Positions 17,536 through 27,212 of a DNA stretch of 64,000 bases are shown here, one piece after another. Origin of the DNA: Lachnospiraceae bacterium (GTDB lineage Bacteria > Bacillota_A > Clostridia > Lachnospirales > Lachnospiraceae). A program made the translations under genes and the position numbers. Position 1 is the first letter of the stretch. Each line of letters begins with the position of its first letter. The notes under the pieces were generated by a model. That model worked only from the letters and a program-made list of their open reading frames with translations. It ran no database searches and had not been told where the DNA came from. The DNA lies in NCBI GenBank assembly GCA_017416505.1, contig JAFQCI010000060.1:1-64000 (forward strand). Direction: 5' to 3'.

Positions 17536-18831
17536 ATGAAGACAAAGGAAGATATTCTTGAATTAGTGGAAGAGGAAGAAATTGAATTTATCCGTTTACA
17601 ATTCACAGATATGTTTGGAAATTTAAGAAATGTTGCGGTAACAAAGAGCCAGCTTTCCAGAGTTTTAGATTCTAAGTATGTGTTTGATGGTTCTGCGTTA
17701 TATGGAGGACATAAGAGTGGAGAAGAATTTTACTTAGCTCCGGATTTAGATACCTTTGTGATTCTTCCATGGAGACCACAACAAGGAAAGGTAGCAAGAT
17801 TTTTATGTGATGTTTATAACGAAGATGGAACCGCTTGTGGACTGAGTCCAAGAACCATCTTAAAAAAAGTAATTCAGGATGCCAAGGAAAAGGGATACAC
17901 CTTTTATATTGACCCGGAATGTGAATTCTTTTTATTCCATACGGATGAAAATGGAATGCCTACCACCATTACCCATGAACAGGCAGGATATATGGAAGTT
18001 GGACCTTTGGACCTTGGAGAAAATGCAAGACGTGATATTGTATTGACCTTAGAAGAAATGGGATTTGAAGTAGAATCTTCCCATCATGAAAAGGCTCCGG
18101 CACAACATGAAATTGATTTTAAGGAATCTGAAGCATTGCAGAGTGCAGACTCCATTGTTACCTTTAAGTCAGCGGTAAAATCCATTGCAAGACGATTTGG
18201 ATTGCACGCTACTTTTATGCCAAAGCCAAAGAACAACGTGGCAGGCTCCGGAATGCACTTAAATATTTCTGTGTATAAAGATGGAAGAAATATTTTTAAT
18301 TCAAAAGAGGAAGAAATCAATGAGGTAGCGAAACATTTCATCGGAGGTGTGATGGCTCATGCGAAAGGTTTATGTGCCATTACCAATCCTTTGATTAATT
18401 CTTATAAAAGAATTTCTACCGGAAATCATGCTCCAAAGGAAATTACCTGGTCCCAGAAGCGTGGAAATTCCTGCATCAGAGTAAGAAAACGTTTGGGTGA
18501 GGATACGAAAATTGAACTTCGTTTTCCAGATTCCTCTGCCAATCCTTATCTTGCCATTGCAGTATGTCTTGCAGCCGGAATGGAAGGAATGGAACAAGGT
18601 TTAGAGGCAGGTGCTCCAGTAGATGGAACGACCAAGAAGAAAGAAAAAACGAAGCTGTTACCACTTACTTTAAACGAAGCCATACATTATTTTGAGAAAG
18701 ATGAAATGATGAAAAAGGTTTTGGGCACTGATTTTATGGAAATCTACGAAAATGAGAAAATCAGCGAGTGGAATGAGTACATGGAACAGGTTTCAAACTG
18801 GGAAATTGAAAAATATTTGTATCGAGTATAG
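17536..18831 (+). CDS. glnA: Glutamine synthetase, type I
   Basis: Makes glutamine from glutamate, ammonia and ATP. 431 residues, the short GSI-alpha length. Characteristic segments: FTDMFGNLRN, FDGSALYGG, EFFLF metal ligands, GSGMHLNIS, NHAPKEITWSQKRGNSCIRV (active-site loop), and ELRFPDSSANPYLA. GGAG lies upstream of the ATG. An ANTAR-domain regulator starts 14 bp after its stop, suggesting nitrogen control through RNA antitermination. Confidence 0.97.
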   Translation: MKTKEDILELVEEEEIEFIRLQFTDMFGNLRNVAVTKSQLSRVLDSKYVFDGSALYGGHKSGEEFYLAPDLDTFVILPWRPQQGKVARFLCDVYNEDGTACGLSPRTILKKVIQDAKEKGYTFYIDPECEFFLFHTDENGMPTTITHEQAGYMEVGPLDLGENARRDIVLTLEEMGFEVESSHHEKAPAQHEIDFKESEALQSADSIVTFKSAVKSIARRFGLHATFMPKPKNNVAGSGMHLNISVYKDGRNIFNSKEEEINEVAKHFIGGVMAHAKGLCAITNPLINSYKRISTGNHAPKEITWSQKRGNSCIRVRKRLGEDTKIELRFPDSSANPYLAIAVCLAAGMEGMEQGLEAGAPVDGTTKKKEKTKLLPLTLNEAIHYFEKDEMMKKVLGTDFMEIYENEKISEWNEYMEQVSNWEIEKYLYRV

Positions 18832-18845
18832 AGAGGTAGAAATAT

Positions 18846-19394
18846 ATGGGCAGTATCATTGTGGCAATGCCCAAAATTGATGATGCGAAAAAGATTAGTG
18901 CAATATTACAACGTCGTGGGCTAGAATCATCAGCGATATGTACTACCGCAGCTAGTGCGCTATCGAAAGTGCATAGTCTGGATAGTGGAATTGTAATATG
19001 TGGAAGAAGTTTACCGGATATGTACTGCAACAAATTGGTGGAATACCTGCCAGAGTATTTTGAACTCTTAATTCTTACTTCCTTTGAAGGATTGGAAAAT
19101 TGTCCCCAGGGTGTTATGACATTAACCATGCCATTAAAATCCATGGACTTAATTAATACCGTTGAGATGATGTTATATCAGCTTGACCGGAAAATAAAGA
19201 AACAAAAGTCAAAACCGAGAAAAAGAAGCGTGGAAGAACAAAAAGAAATCGACCGGGCGAAGAAAATGTTAATGGAACGCAATAACATGACAGAGCAGGA
19301 GGCCTTCCGATATATTCAGAAATGCAGTATGGATTCAGGAACCAATATGGCAGAAACTGCACAAATGATATGGCTTTTGAATTGCGGAGAATAA
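18846..19394 (+). CDS. ANTAR-domain response regulator (NasT/NitR-like antiterminator)
   Basis: 182 residues. The N-terminal 115 residues are a receiver-like fold with an atypical sequence (CGRSLPDMYC in place of the usual LDxxMPG), so phosphorylation is doubtful. The C-terminal ANTAR domain, about 127-180 (EEQKEIDRAKKMLMERNNMTEQEAF), binds paired RNA hairpins to prevent termination. Located between glnA and dapL, 14 and 18 bp from each, so one operon. Its targets are probably nitrogen genes; none is proven in the window. Confidence 0.88.
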   Translation: MGSIIVAMPKIDDAKKISAILQRRGLESSAICTTAASALSKVHSLDSGIVICGRSLPDMYCNKLVEYLPEYFELLILTSFEGLENCPQGVMTLTMPLKSMDLINTVEMMLYQLDRKIKKQKSKPRKRSVEEQKEIDRAKKMLMERNNMTEQEAFRYIQKCSMDSGTNMAETAQMIWLLNCGE

Positions 19395-19412
19395 AAAAGA
19401 AAGGAAACAATT

Positions 19413-20627
19413 ATGTACAAAATCAATGACAATTATTTAAAATTACAAGGAAACTATCTTTTTTCTACCATTGCAAAAAAGGTGAATGCATATAAGGAAA
19501 GTAATCCTGAGGCGAATATCATACGCCTTGGTATCGGTGACGTTACCAGACCATTGGTACCATCCATTATAGAGGCGTTACATAAAGCAGTAGATGAAAT
19601 GGGAACAGAAGAGGGATTCCGGGGATATGGTCCGGAACAAGGATATGAATTTCTAAGAGATGCCATTGCAAAACAGGACTATCAGGCAAGAGGTTGTAAC
19701 ATTGAGGCAGATGAAATCTTTATTTCAGACGGTTCAAAATGTGACGTCGGAAACATACAGGAAATCTTCGCTTTGGATAACAAAGTTGCCATCTGTGACC
19801 CGGTATACCCGGTTTATGTGGATTCCAATGTTATGGCAGGAAGAACCGGAGCTTTTAATCCAGCCTTAGGTGGATTTGACCGTCTGATTTATATGCCATG
19901 TTTAAAGGAAAATGGATTTATTCCGGAATTGCCAAGTCAGATACCACAGTTAATTTACTTATGTTTCCCAAACAATCCTACCGGTATGACCATTACAAAG
20001 CCACAATTACAAGAGTGGGTAGATTTTGCAAACAAACATGGTTCAGTGATTCTTTATGATGCTGCTTATGAGGCATATATTACGGAACCGGATGTTCCCC
20101 ATAGCATTTACGAATGTGAAGGAGCCAGAACCTGTGCCATTGAAATGCACAGTTTTTCAAAGAATGCAGGATTTACCGGACTTAGATTGGGTTATATGGT
20201 AATTCCAAAAGAGTTGGTTAGCAATGGTGTTACACTTCATAGTCTATGGAGCCGCCGTCATGGAACCAAGTACAATGGTGCTCCTTACATTGTGCAAAGA
20301 GCCGGAGAAGTGGTATATTCTGAAAGAGGAAAAGCAGAATTAAAAGAACAGGTGAATTATTACTTAAACAATGCAAAAATCATCAAAGAAGGATTGGCAG
20401 TTGCAGGTTACGAGGTCTATGGCGGAGTCAATGCTCCTTATATCTGGTTGAAAGTACCAGAGGGAAAGACTTCCTGGGAATTTTTCGATACCTTGTTAAA
20501 TGAGGTTCAGGTAGTAGGTACTCCAGGTGTAGGTTTCGGTGCCAATGGAGAAGGATATTTCCGACTTACTGCATTTGGAACTTATGAAAATACCAAAGAA
20601 GCATTAAATAGAATTAAAAATTTATAA
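19413..20627 (+). CDS. dapL: LL-diaminopimelate aminotransferase
   Basis: PLP enzyme converting tetrahydrodipicolinate to LL-diaminopimelate in one step, for lysine and peptidoglycan. 404 residues, normal length. [20 protein letters not shown] start, [35 protein letters not shown] and the PLP lysine in [16 protein letters not shown] all match the DapL family. AAGGAA precedes the ATG. Last gene of glnA-ANTAR-dapL. Confidence 0.96.
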   Translation: MYKINDNYLKLQGNYLFSTIAKKVNAYKESNPEANIIRLGIGDVTRPLVPSIIEALHKAVDEMGTEEGFRGYGPEQGYEFLRDAIAKQDYQARGCNIEADEIFISDGSKCDVGNIQEIFALDNKVAICDPVYPVYVDSNVMAGRTGAFNPALGGFDRLIYMPCLKENGFIPELPSQIPQLIYLCFPNNPTGMTITKPQLQEWVDFANKHGSVILYDAAYEAYITEPDVPHSIYECEGARTCAIEMHSFSKNAGFTGLRLGYMVIPKELVSNGVTLHSLWSRRHGTKYNGAPYIVQRAGEVVYSERGKAELKEQVNYYLNNAKIIKEGLAVAGYEVYGGVNAPYIWLKVPEGKTSWEFFDTLLNEVQVVGTPGVGFGANGEGYFRLTAFGTYENTKEALNRIKNL

Positions 20628-20676
20628 TATAATACCAGGTTACTGTTCACAGATAAACAGTAATGATACCGGTATC

Positions 20677-20724
20677 AAAAGGTCATGTTTTTCATGTTTG
20701 CGTGAAAAGACATGGCCTTTTTTT
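20677..20724 (+). terminator. Terminator after dapL
   Basis: Long stem (AAAAGGTCATG.../...CATGGCCTTTT) with a T-run. Preceded at 20640-20663 by a second hairpin (TTACTGTT/AACAGTAA). The GGTATCAAAAGGTCATG segment is also the reverse complement of the tail of dispersed repeat B. Confidence 0.75.
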
Positions 20725-20749
20725 ACGCACTTTTTACTATGTAAAATTT

Positions 20750-20790
20750 TTTACATACATTTTACAATTCCATGATATTGGATTTTACAT
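20750..20790 (+). promoter_or_regulatory. Pho box upstream of pstS
   Basis: TTTACA at 20750 and 20761 are exactly 11 bp apart, the direct-repeat spacing of PhoP boxes in Firmicutes (TT(A/T)ACA-N5-TT(A/T)ACA); a third TTTACAT is at 20784. The two-component genes at 25176 and 25841 would supply the regulator. Confidence 0.65.
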
Positions 20791-20880
20791 TCACACATTA
20801 TGATGATATCAATGTCGGAAGTTAAGAAAGCTTTTTGACTTAATGATAACTGCATAAGAAAGAAAATGGAGGAAATGATT

Positions 20881-21747
20881 ATGAGAAAGAAATTTGCAAA
20901 ATTATTAGGAGTAGTGGCAACCGTAACCATGATGGCATTTTCCATGACAGCTTGTGGAAGTTCAGATTCTGGTTCAACTTCTGGTTCTGGAAAAAGTGGT
21001 GATGGTGAAGTGAAAGGAACCGTAACCATGGCAGGAAGTACTTCAATGGAAAAACTTGCCAATGCATTAGCAGAAGGTTTCATGGAAAAATATGATGGTG
21101 TAACAGTAACAGCAGAATTTACAGGTTCTTCTGCAGGACTGGAATCTTTAGCAGCAGGTAGCGTAGACATTGGTAATGCTTCCAGAGCATTGAGTGACTC
21201 TGAAATTTCCGGAGGTGCAGTAGAAAATGTGGTAGCCATTGATGGTATTGCAGTCATTACTGATTCAAAAAATTCAGTAAAAGAAATTTCATCTGATGAC
21301 CTTAAGAAGATTTATACCGGAGAAATTACAAACTGGAGCGAACTTGGTGGGGACGATGAAGCCATCGTTGTAATCGGTCGTGAAGCATCTTCTGGTACAA
21401 GAGGAGCTTTTGAAGAACTTCTTGATATTGAAGACCAATGTAAGTATGCAAATGAATTAGATTCTACCGGTGCTGTACTTGCACAGGTTGCATCTACAGA
21501 AGGTGCCATTGGATATGTATCTTTAGACGTAGTAGATGACAGCGTAATCGCACTTGCTATTGACGGAGTAGAAGCAAATGAAGCAAACATTGTTGCAGGA
21601 AAATATATGTTATCCAGACCTTTTGTAATGGCAACTATGGGTGAAATTTCAGAACAAAGCGAAGTTGTTCAGGCATTCTTTGAATACATAGCGTCAGAAG
21701 ATGGACAGGAAATCATCAAAAAAGTAGGACTTATTTTACCAGAGTAG
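20881..21747 (+). CDS. pstS: Phosphate ABC transporter substrate-binding lipoprotein
   Basis: Binds inorganic phosphate outside the membrane and delivers it to PstCA. 288 residues; lipoprotein signal peptide with lipobox SMTAC (Cys25), a Ser/Gly-rich linker, then VTMAGSTSMEKLANALAEGF and REASSGTRGAFEE, the phosphate-binding loops of the family. The ATG at 20881 has GGAGG upstream; an in-frame ATG at 20866 precedes that site. First gene of pstSCAB-phoU, behind a Pho box. Confidence 0.96.
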   Translation: MRKKFAKLLGVVATVTMMAFSMTACGSSDSGSTSGSGKSGDGEVKGTVTMAGSTSMEKLANALAEGFMEKYDGVTVTAEFTGSSAGLESLAAGSVDIGNASRALSDSEISGGAVENVVAIDGIAVITDSKNSVKEISSDDLKKIYTGEITNWSELGGDDEAIVVIGREASSGTRGAFEELLDIEDQCKYANELDSTGAVLAQVASTEGAIGYVSLDVVDDSVIALAIDGVEANEANIVAGKYMLSRPFVMATMGEISEQSEVVQAFFEYIASEDGQEIIKKVGLILPE

Positions 21748-21760
21748 GATGAGGGCTAAT

Positions 21761-22705
21761 ATGAAAAAAGACACAGTTTCCATAAAACCGGGAAAGCAAT
21801 CGCAAAAAGCGAGAGCTTTCTCGGAAAATCTTGCTAAAAATTGTTTTTTGTTTGCAGCAATCATAGCCATTTTGGCAGTTTTTTCGATTATGCTGTATAT
21901 GTTCTTAAAAGGAACCCCTGCATTTTTTAAGGTAGGAGTTAGCGAAATTTTATTTGAAACTGAATGGCGTCCAACTGCGAAGGTGGAGCCGGGTTTTGGT
22001 ATTCTATATATCATATTAACATCTTTGGTGGGAACAACCTTTGCCATTATTTTAGGGGTTCCTTTGGGAATCTTAACAGCAGTATTTTTAACAGAAGTAG
22101 CTCCGAAAAAGCTGGCAGCACTGGTACAGCCGGCGGTAGAGCTTTTAGCAGCAATTCCGTCCGTAATTTACGGCTTGCTTGGAATTATGATTCTGACACC
22201 TTGGATGTATAAACTGGAGAAACATTTTTTTGAAGGTTCCACCACCCATCAGTTTACCGGCGGGGCAAATCTGATTTCTGCGGTGATTGTACTTGCCATT
22301 ATGATATTACCTACCGTAGTAAATATGAGTGTTTCTGCCATTCGTGCTGTGGACGATAAATTAAAATCAGCTTCTTTAGCATTAGGGGCAACAAAAATCC
22401 AGACCATTTTTAAGGTCATATTACCAGCCGCAAAGTCAGGAATTATGACAGGTATTGTATTAGGAATCGGAAGAGCAATAGGAGAAGCCATGGCAATCAG
22501 TCTAGTTTCAGGAAGTTCCGTAAATCTGCCATTACCATTTAATTCCGTAAGATTTTTAACCACTGCCATTGTAAGTGAAATGAGTTATGCAGATGGGGTG
22601 CATAGACAGGTATTGTTTACCATTGGTTTGGTATTGTTTGTATTTATTATGGTAATTAATTTAGTATTGACGAAGATGATTCGAGGAAGGGAGAAAAACG
22701 CATGA
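21761..22705 (+). CDS. pstC: Phosphate ABC transporter permease
   Basis: Inner-membrane permease subunit, 314 residues, six predicted membrane spans, with an EAA-type loop near AVDDKLKSASLALGATK and GRAIGEAMAI. An in-frame ATG at 21749 exists, but the ATG at 21761 has GAGGG upstream and is preferred. It ends overlapping pstA by four bases. Confidence 0.94.
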   Translation: MKKDTVSIKPGKQSQKARAFSENLAKNCFLFAAIIAILAVFSIMLYMFLKGTPAFFKVGVSEILFETEWRPTAKVEPGFGILYIILTSLVGTTFAIILGVPLGILTAVFLTEVAPKKLAALVQPAVELLAAIPSVIYGLLGIMILTPWMYKLEKHFFEGSTTHQFTGGANLISAVIVLAIMILPTVVNMSVSAIRAVDDKLKSASLALGATKIQTIFKVILPAAKSGIMTGIVLGIGRAIGEAMAISLVSGSSVNLPLPFNSVRFLTTAIVSEMSYADGVHRQVLFTIGLVLFVFIMVINLVLTKMIRGREKNA

Positions 22706-23565
22706 TTCGAAAGAAGAAAGTTCGCCCGAGTGATGGGGTGTTATATGGACTCATTTATTTATCAGCGATATTTGTGGTTTTACTCTTATTAGGAATCATT
22801 GGATATGTTTTATATAGGGGAGTGCATGTAGTTTCCTGGGACTTTCTTACTGGAGTAACCAGTGTACTGAAAGGAACAACAGGAATTGCAGGCAATATTG
22901 TGAATACCATATATCTTATCTTTTTAACCATGTTGATTGCAACGCCTATCGGAGTGGGTGCTGCAATTTATCTGAATGAATATGCAAAACCGGGAAAACT
23001 GGTTTCTTTGATAGAATTTGCAACGCAGATTTTGTCCGGAATTCCTTCTATTATATTTGGTTTGTTTGGAAGGGTTTTCTTCGGAGAGACCTTGGGACTG
23101 GGATATTCTCTTCTAACGGGTGCCTTAACCATGGTGTTAATGGTATTGCCTCTGATTACAAGAAATACCCAGGAAGCATTAAAAACAGTGCCAGAGGGTT
23201 ATCGCCAGAGTGCCATTGGACTTGGAACGGGAAAATGGTATATGATAAGAACTATTTTACTTCCATGTGCCATGCCGGGAATTATCACAGGAGTGATTCT
23301 TGCAATCGGAAGAATTGTAGGGGAATCCGCAGCCTTGCTGTTTACCGCAGGAAGTGCTCATTTACTGCCGGATAGTTTTACAGAGTTTTTATCAAAAGCT
23401 TTTGATTCCGGTGGAACTTTGACGATTCAATTATATTTAAGTATGTCAAAAGGGCAATATGATATTGCTTTTGGTATTGCAGTAGTATTGCTTATCATTG
23501 TACTTTTGATTAATTTTGCAACCAAACTGCTTGCAAAGAAATTTGATGTGGGAAGTAAAAATTAA
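22702..23565 (+). CDS. pstA: Phosphate ABC transporter permease
   Basis: Second permease, 287 residues, six spans; the EAA loop is VPEGYRQSAIGLGTGKWY and GRIVGESAALLFTAG follows. Start overlaps the pstC stop (ATGA). A 110-bp spacer with no reading frame separates it from pstB and contains GTGTGAACAGTA, half of a palindrome seen also after proS. Confidence 0.95.
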   Translation: MIRKKKVRPSDGVLYGLIYLSAIFVVLLLLGIIGYVLYRGVHVVSWDFLTGVTSVLKGTTGIAGNIVNTIYLIFLTMLIATPIGVGAAIYLNEYAKPGKLVSLIEFATQILSGIPSIIFGLFGRVFFGETLGLGYSLLTGALTMVLMVLPLITRNTQEALKTVPEGYRQSAIGLGTGKWYMIRTILLPCAMPGIITGVILAIGRIVGESAALLFTAGSAHLLPDSFTEFLSKAFDSGGTLTIQLYLSMSKGQYDIAFGIAVVLLIIVLLINFATKLLAKKFDVGSKN

Positions 23566-23675
23566 TTGAAAACAAAGCATCAAAAAGTTGAAATGTGCTG
23601 TTGTTTTATGGTTGTTGTTCAAGTGTGAACAGTAATGTTTTATGATGGAAACAGCAATACCTGTGGAGGATTAAG

Positions 23676-24437
23676 ATGGAGAAAAAAGTGAAAATTGAGG
23701 TGCGGGATTTGAATCTTTATTATGGTGAGAATCATGCACTAAAAGATGTAAATATGGATATCAAAGAGAATAGTGTAACTGCCTTTATCGGACCATCCGG
23801 CTGTGGAAAGTCCACTTTTTTAAAGACTTTGAATCGAATGAATGATTTGGTGGATGGCGTAAAAATTACCGGAAATGTTTGTTTGGATGGGGAAAATATT
23901 TATGATGAAAATGTAGATACCACCATTCTTAGAAAAAAGATTGGCATGGTATTTCAACAGCCAAATCCTTTTCCAATGAGCATTTATGATAATATTGCAT
24001 ATGGTCCAAGAGTACATGGAATTAAGGATAAGACTCAGTTAGATGAAATTGTGGAGCGTTCTTTAAGAGGGGCTGCCATTTTTGATGAGGTAAAGGACAG
24101 ATTAAAAAAATCAGCTCTTGGCTTATCTGGTGGGCAGCAGCAAAGAATCTGTATTGCAAGAGCATTGGCAGTGCAACCGGAGGTACTTCTTATGGATGAA
24201 CCGACTTCTGCATTGGACCCTATTTCCACTTCCAAGGTAGAAGAATTGATGGAAGAACTGAAGAAAAAATATACGGTGGTAGTGGTTACCCACAATATGC
24301 AGCAGGCAGTAAGGGTTTCGGATGATACTGCATTTTTCCTTGTGGGTGAAATGGTGGAATTTGGCGATACAGAAACCTTGTTTTCTTATCCGAAAGATAA
24401 GAGAACAGAAGATTATATTACAGGGAGGTTTGGTTGA
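23676..24437 (+). CDS. pstB: Phosphate ABC transporter ATP-binding protein
   Basis: 253 residues: Walker A GPSGCGKS (39-46), signature LSGGQQQR (150-157), Walker B LLMDEP (171-176), H-loop VTHN. The phosphate-specific segments LNRMNDL and [18 protein letters not shown] mark PstB. GGAGG precedes the ATG. Its stop overlaps the phoU start. Confidence 0.97.
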   Translation: MEKKVKIEVRDLNLYYGENHALKDVNMDIKENSVTAFIGPSGCGKSTFLKTLNRMNDLVDGVKITGNVCLDGENIYDENVDTTILRKKIGMVFQQPNPFPMSIYDNIAYGPRVHGIKDKTQLDEIVERSLRGAAIFDEVKDRLKKSALGLSGGQQQRICIARALAVQPEVLLMDEPTSALDPISTSKVEELMEELKKKYTVVVVTHNMQQAVRVSDDTAFFLVGEMVEFGDTETLFSYPKDKRTEDYITGRFG

Positions 24438-25087
24438 TGGTACGTATGAAATTCGACGAACAGCTTTCCAATCTGAATCAGGAACTTTTGAATATGGGTA
24501 CCATGATAGAAGAGAGAATTCAAAAGGCAGTGGAAGCGTTATTGAAGCAGGATGTGGAACTGGCAGAATATATTATGAATTCTGATGCGGAAGTAGACCA
24601 GGAAGAAAAGAAAATTGAGCATTTATGTTTTAATCTTTTGATGCAGCAACAGCCTGTGGCAAGGGATTTAAGAGTTATTTCTGCAGCAATGAAAATGGTT
24701 ACGGATATGGAACGAATCGGGGACCATGCAGTGGATATTTCGGAAATTACTATATTACTGGCAGATGCACCATATGTAAAGAAATTAGAGGATATCAGCA
24801 AGATGGCATCTTGTACCATTGAAATGCTGATTCGTAGTATTGAGGCTTATGTGGAACATGATATGGAAAAAGCCGGAGAAGTCATTAAAAGTGATGATAT
24901 TGTAGATGATTTGTTTCTAAAGGTGAAACAGGAACTGGTGGAAATGATTCATAAGGATGCAAACTGTGGACAACAGGCGGCAGACCTTTTGATGGTAGCA
25001 AAATATTTTGAAAGAATTGGGGACCATGCAACCAACATTGCAGAATGGGTCATCTTCTCGCTGGATGATAAGAGCCGAAAGGTGTAG
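24437..25087 (+). CDS. phoU: Phosphate signalling protein PhoU
   Basis: Cytosolic three-helix-bundle repeat protein (216 residues) that links Pst transport to the PhoR kinase. Two PhoU repeats, each with an E/DxxxD metal-binding motif: MERIGDHAVDISE and FERIGDHATNIAEW. The ATG at 24437 has GGGAGG eight bases upstream and overlaps the pstB stop. Confidence 0.96.
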   Translation: MVRMKFDEQLSNLNQELLNMGTMIEERIQKAVEALLKQDVELAEYIMNSDAEVDQEEKKIEHLCFNLLMQQQPVARDLRVISAAMKMVTDMERIGDHAVDISEITILLADAPYVKKLEDISKMASCTIEMLIRSIEAYVEHDMEKAGEVIKSDDIVDDLFLKVKQELVEMIHKDANCGQQAADLLMVAKYFERIGDHATNIAEWVIFSLDDKSRKV

Positions 25088-25175
25088 GATTCGTTCGTGT
25101 TTCATAGGTTCAAACGTAGTAGCACAATGTGAAAAAAAATGGTATGATGGGAAGGAGAAAGAAGGAGGTTGCCTT

Positions 25176-25844
25176 ATGGCACTGATATATATTGTAGAAG
25201 ATGATAGTAATATTCGTGAGATAGAAACCATTGCATTAAAAAACAGCAATTATATGGTGCTGGCTTTTGAAAATGCAAGGGATTTTTATAAAAAATTAGA
25301 TGATATGGTTCCGGACCTTGTAATCTTAGATGTTATGCTTCCGGATGAAAATGGATATGAGATTGTAAAAAAGCTTCGTAAGAGTCCTTCTACGAAACGT
25401 CTTCCGGTTATTATGGTAACTGCGAAGACTACAGAAATGGATATGATAAAGGGTTTAGATGAAGGGGCGGATGATTATATAAAAAAACCATTCTCCGTCA
25501 TGGAATTGATTACCAGGGTGAAAACATTGCTCAGAAGAACCTTAAAAGAGGAACAAAAAACATTGCAGGTTGACAGTGTTTTCTTAGATAATGAGCGACA
25601 TATGGTATATGTGGAGAATACGCCTGTGGAATTAACCTATAAAGAGTACGAATTGTTAAAACTGTTGATGTCTAATAAAGGGGTAGTCTTATCCAGAGAT
25701 GTGATTATGGAGCATGTCTGGGATACGGGATTTGAAGGTGAATCCCGTACTGTAGATATGCACATAAAGACTTTAAGAAAAAAACTTGGATGTGCAGGAA
25801 CAAAAATCCGTACAGTAAGAAATGTGGGGTATGTGATGGAATGA
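25176..25844 (+). CDS. phoP: PhoP/PhoB-like OmpR-family response regulator
   Basis: 222 residues: receiver with Asp9/Asp10, phosphoacceptor Asp52 (VILDVMLP) and Lys104, then a winged-helix trans_reg_C domain (LTYKEYELLKLLMSN...TVDMHIKTLRKKL). The frame extends upstream but the ATG at 25176 has AAGGAGG and matches the family. It directly follows phoU and overlaps the kinase gene by four bases, so it is probably the phosphate regulator acting at the Pho box of pstS. Confidence 0.9.
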   Translation: MALIYIVEDDSNIREIETIALKNSNYMVLAFENARDFYKKLDDMVPDLVILDVMLPDENGYEIVKKLRKSPSTKRLPVIMVTAKTTEMDMIKGLDEGADDYIKKPFSVMELITRVKTLLRRTLKEEQKTLQVDSVFLDNERHMVYVENTPVELTYKEYELLKLLMSNKGVVLSRDVIMEHVWDTGFEGESRTVDMHIKTLRKKLGCAGTKIRTVRNVGYVME

Positions 25845-27154
25845 AACGGAAGATTAACATACAATTTATTATCATCACCATTGTAGCAATTCTTGTCACC
25901 ATGGGACTTATGATGGGTATTTTTTATAATGTGTTTCAGGAGCAGGTATTGGATGGATTACGGATAGAGGCGGAAGTTTTAAAGAATGCCAGCTTTTTTT
26001 CAAAGGATGCAGTAGAGGAAATGGATTTTCAGGTGGAGGAACTTAGAATTACCTGGATTGATAAGGATGGAACCGTATTGTTTGATAATGATGCAGATGT
26101 AGGAATTATGGATAACCATGCCAGCCGTCCGGAAGTGGAAGAGGCATTAAGGGATGGAATTGGGGAGGCAATTCGTAATTCAGACACCATGAACATTAAT
26201 ACTTATTATTATGCGCTGAGGTTAGAAGATGGAACTGTTATCCGAGTGGCGAAGGAAGCGGGAAATTTATGGAGTATGCTGGAGTCGGTGATTCCTTTGA
26301 TTCTTTTGGTTATAGTGGTTATGGTCCTGGTTTGTGTGGTAATATCCAACCTTGTTACAAGAAAGCTGATACAACCGATTAAGCTTTTAGCAAACAATTT
26401 GGACGATTATAGTCAGGTGGCTGTGTATAAGGAATTGGTTCCTTTTGTTACCACCATTCGTTCTCAGCATGAAAATATATTAGAGGCGGCAAAAATGAGG
26501 CAGGATTTTACTGCCAATGTTTCTCATGAGTTAAAAACTCCGATTACAGCCATTGCGGGGTATGCAGAATTGATTGAAAATAAAATGGTGAATGAGGAGA
26601 AGACTATTGAGTTTGCTAAAGAAATTCGTCAAAATTCCGGAAGATTGGTATCTCTAATCAATGATATTATTAATCTTTCTGAATTGGACCGGATGGAGGG
26701 GCATATTCAGATGGAAACAGTGAATCTGTTCGAGGTTGCTTTGGAGTGTACGAAAACATTGTCTATCAATGCGGGAAAAAAGGCAATTCATTTTTCTTGT
26801 ATTGGACAGCAGTGTGAGATACGGGGAAATCGGGATTTGATTTCGGAATTGATTATGAATCTTTGTGAAAATGCCATTCGGTATAATAAAAAGAATGGAA
26901 GTGTTACCCTGGAAGTGGGACGGGAGGAAAATTGTCCTACTTTGACGGTAAGTGATACCGGCATTGGAATTCCTAAGGAGCATCAGGAAAGGATTTTCGA
27001 GCGGTTTTACCGGGTGGATAAGAGCCGCTCGAAAGAAACCGGAGGAACCGGACTTGGTCTTGCTATCGTGAAGCATATCGTGGCAATTCATGATGCAAGG
27101 ATTTCACTGGAAAGTGAAGAAGGGGTAGGAACTACCATAAAGGTAATGTTTTAG
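25841..27154 (+). CDS. phoR: PhoR-like sensor histidine kinase
   Basis: 437 residues: first membrane span about 7-29, an extracytoplasmic sensor of about 118 residues, second span about 148-172, then HisKA with FTANVSHELKTPI (His229) and HATPase with NLCENAIRY, DTGIGIP, FERFYRVDKSRS and GGTGLGL. The short cytoplasmic linker has no clear PAS domain, unlike the longer Bacillus PhoR. The start overlaps the regulator stop (ATGA). Confidence 0.9.
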   Translation: MKRKINIQFIIITIVAILVTMGLMMGIFYNVFQEQVLDGLRIEAEVLKNASFFSKDAVEEMDFQVEELRITWIDKDGTVLFDNDADVGIMDNHASRPEVEEALRDGIGEAIRNSDTMNINTYYYALRLEDGTVIRVAKEAGNLWSMLESVIPLILLVIVVMVLVCVVISNLVTRKLIQPIKLLANNLDDYSQVAVYKELVPFVTTIRSQHENILEAAKMRQDFTANVSHELKTPITAIAGYAELIENKMVNEEKTIEFAKEIRQNSGRLVSLINDIINLSELDRMEGHIQMETVNLFEVALECTKTLSINAGKKAIHFSCIGQQCEIRGNRDLISELIMNLCENAIRYNKKNGSVTLEVGREENCPTLTVSDTGIGIPKEHQERIFERFYRVDKSRSKETGGTGLGLAIVKHIVAIHDARISLESEEGVGTTIKVMF

Positions 27155-27212
27155 ATTATAAGAAAACGTCTAATTTCATAGGAAAAGATTTTGGATAGAT
27201 GGGGATGAAGGT

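Noticed and set aside
25008..25175. Frame open upstream of the PhoP-like regulator, inside phoU
   Set aside because: Shadow of phoU; the receiver domain begins at the ATG at 25176 with AAGGAGG.
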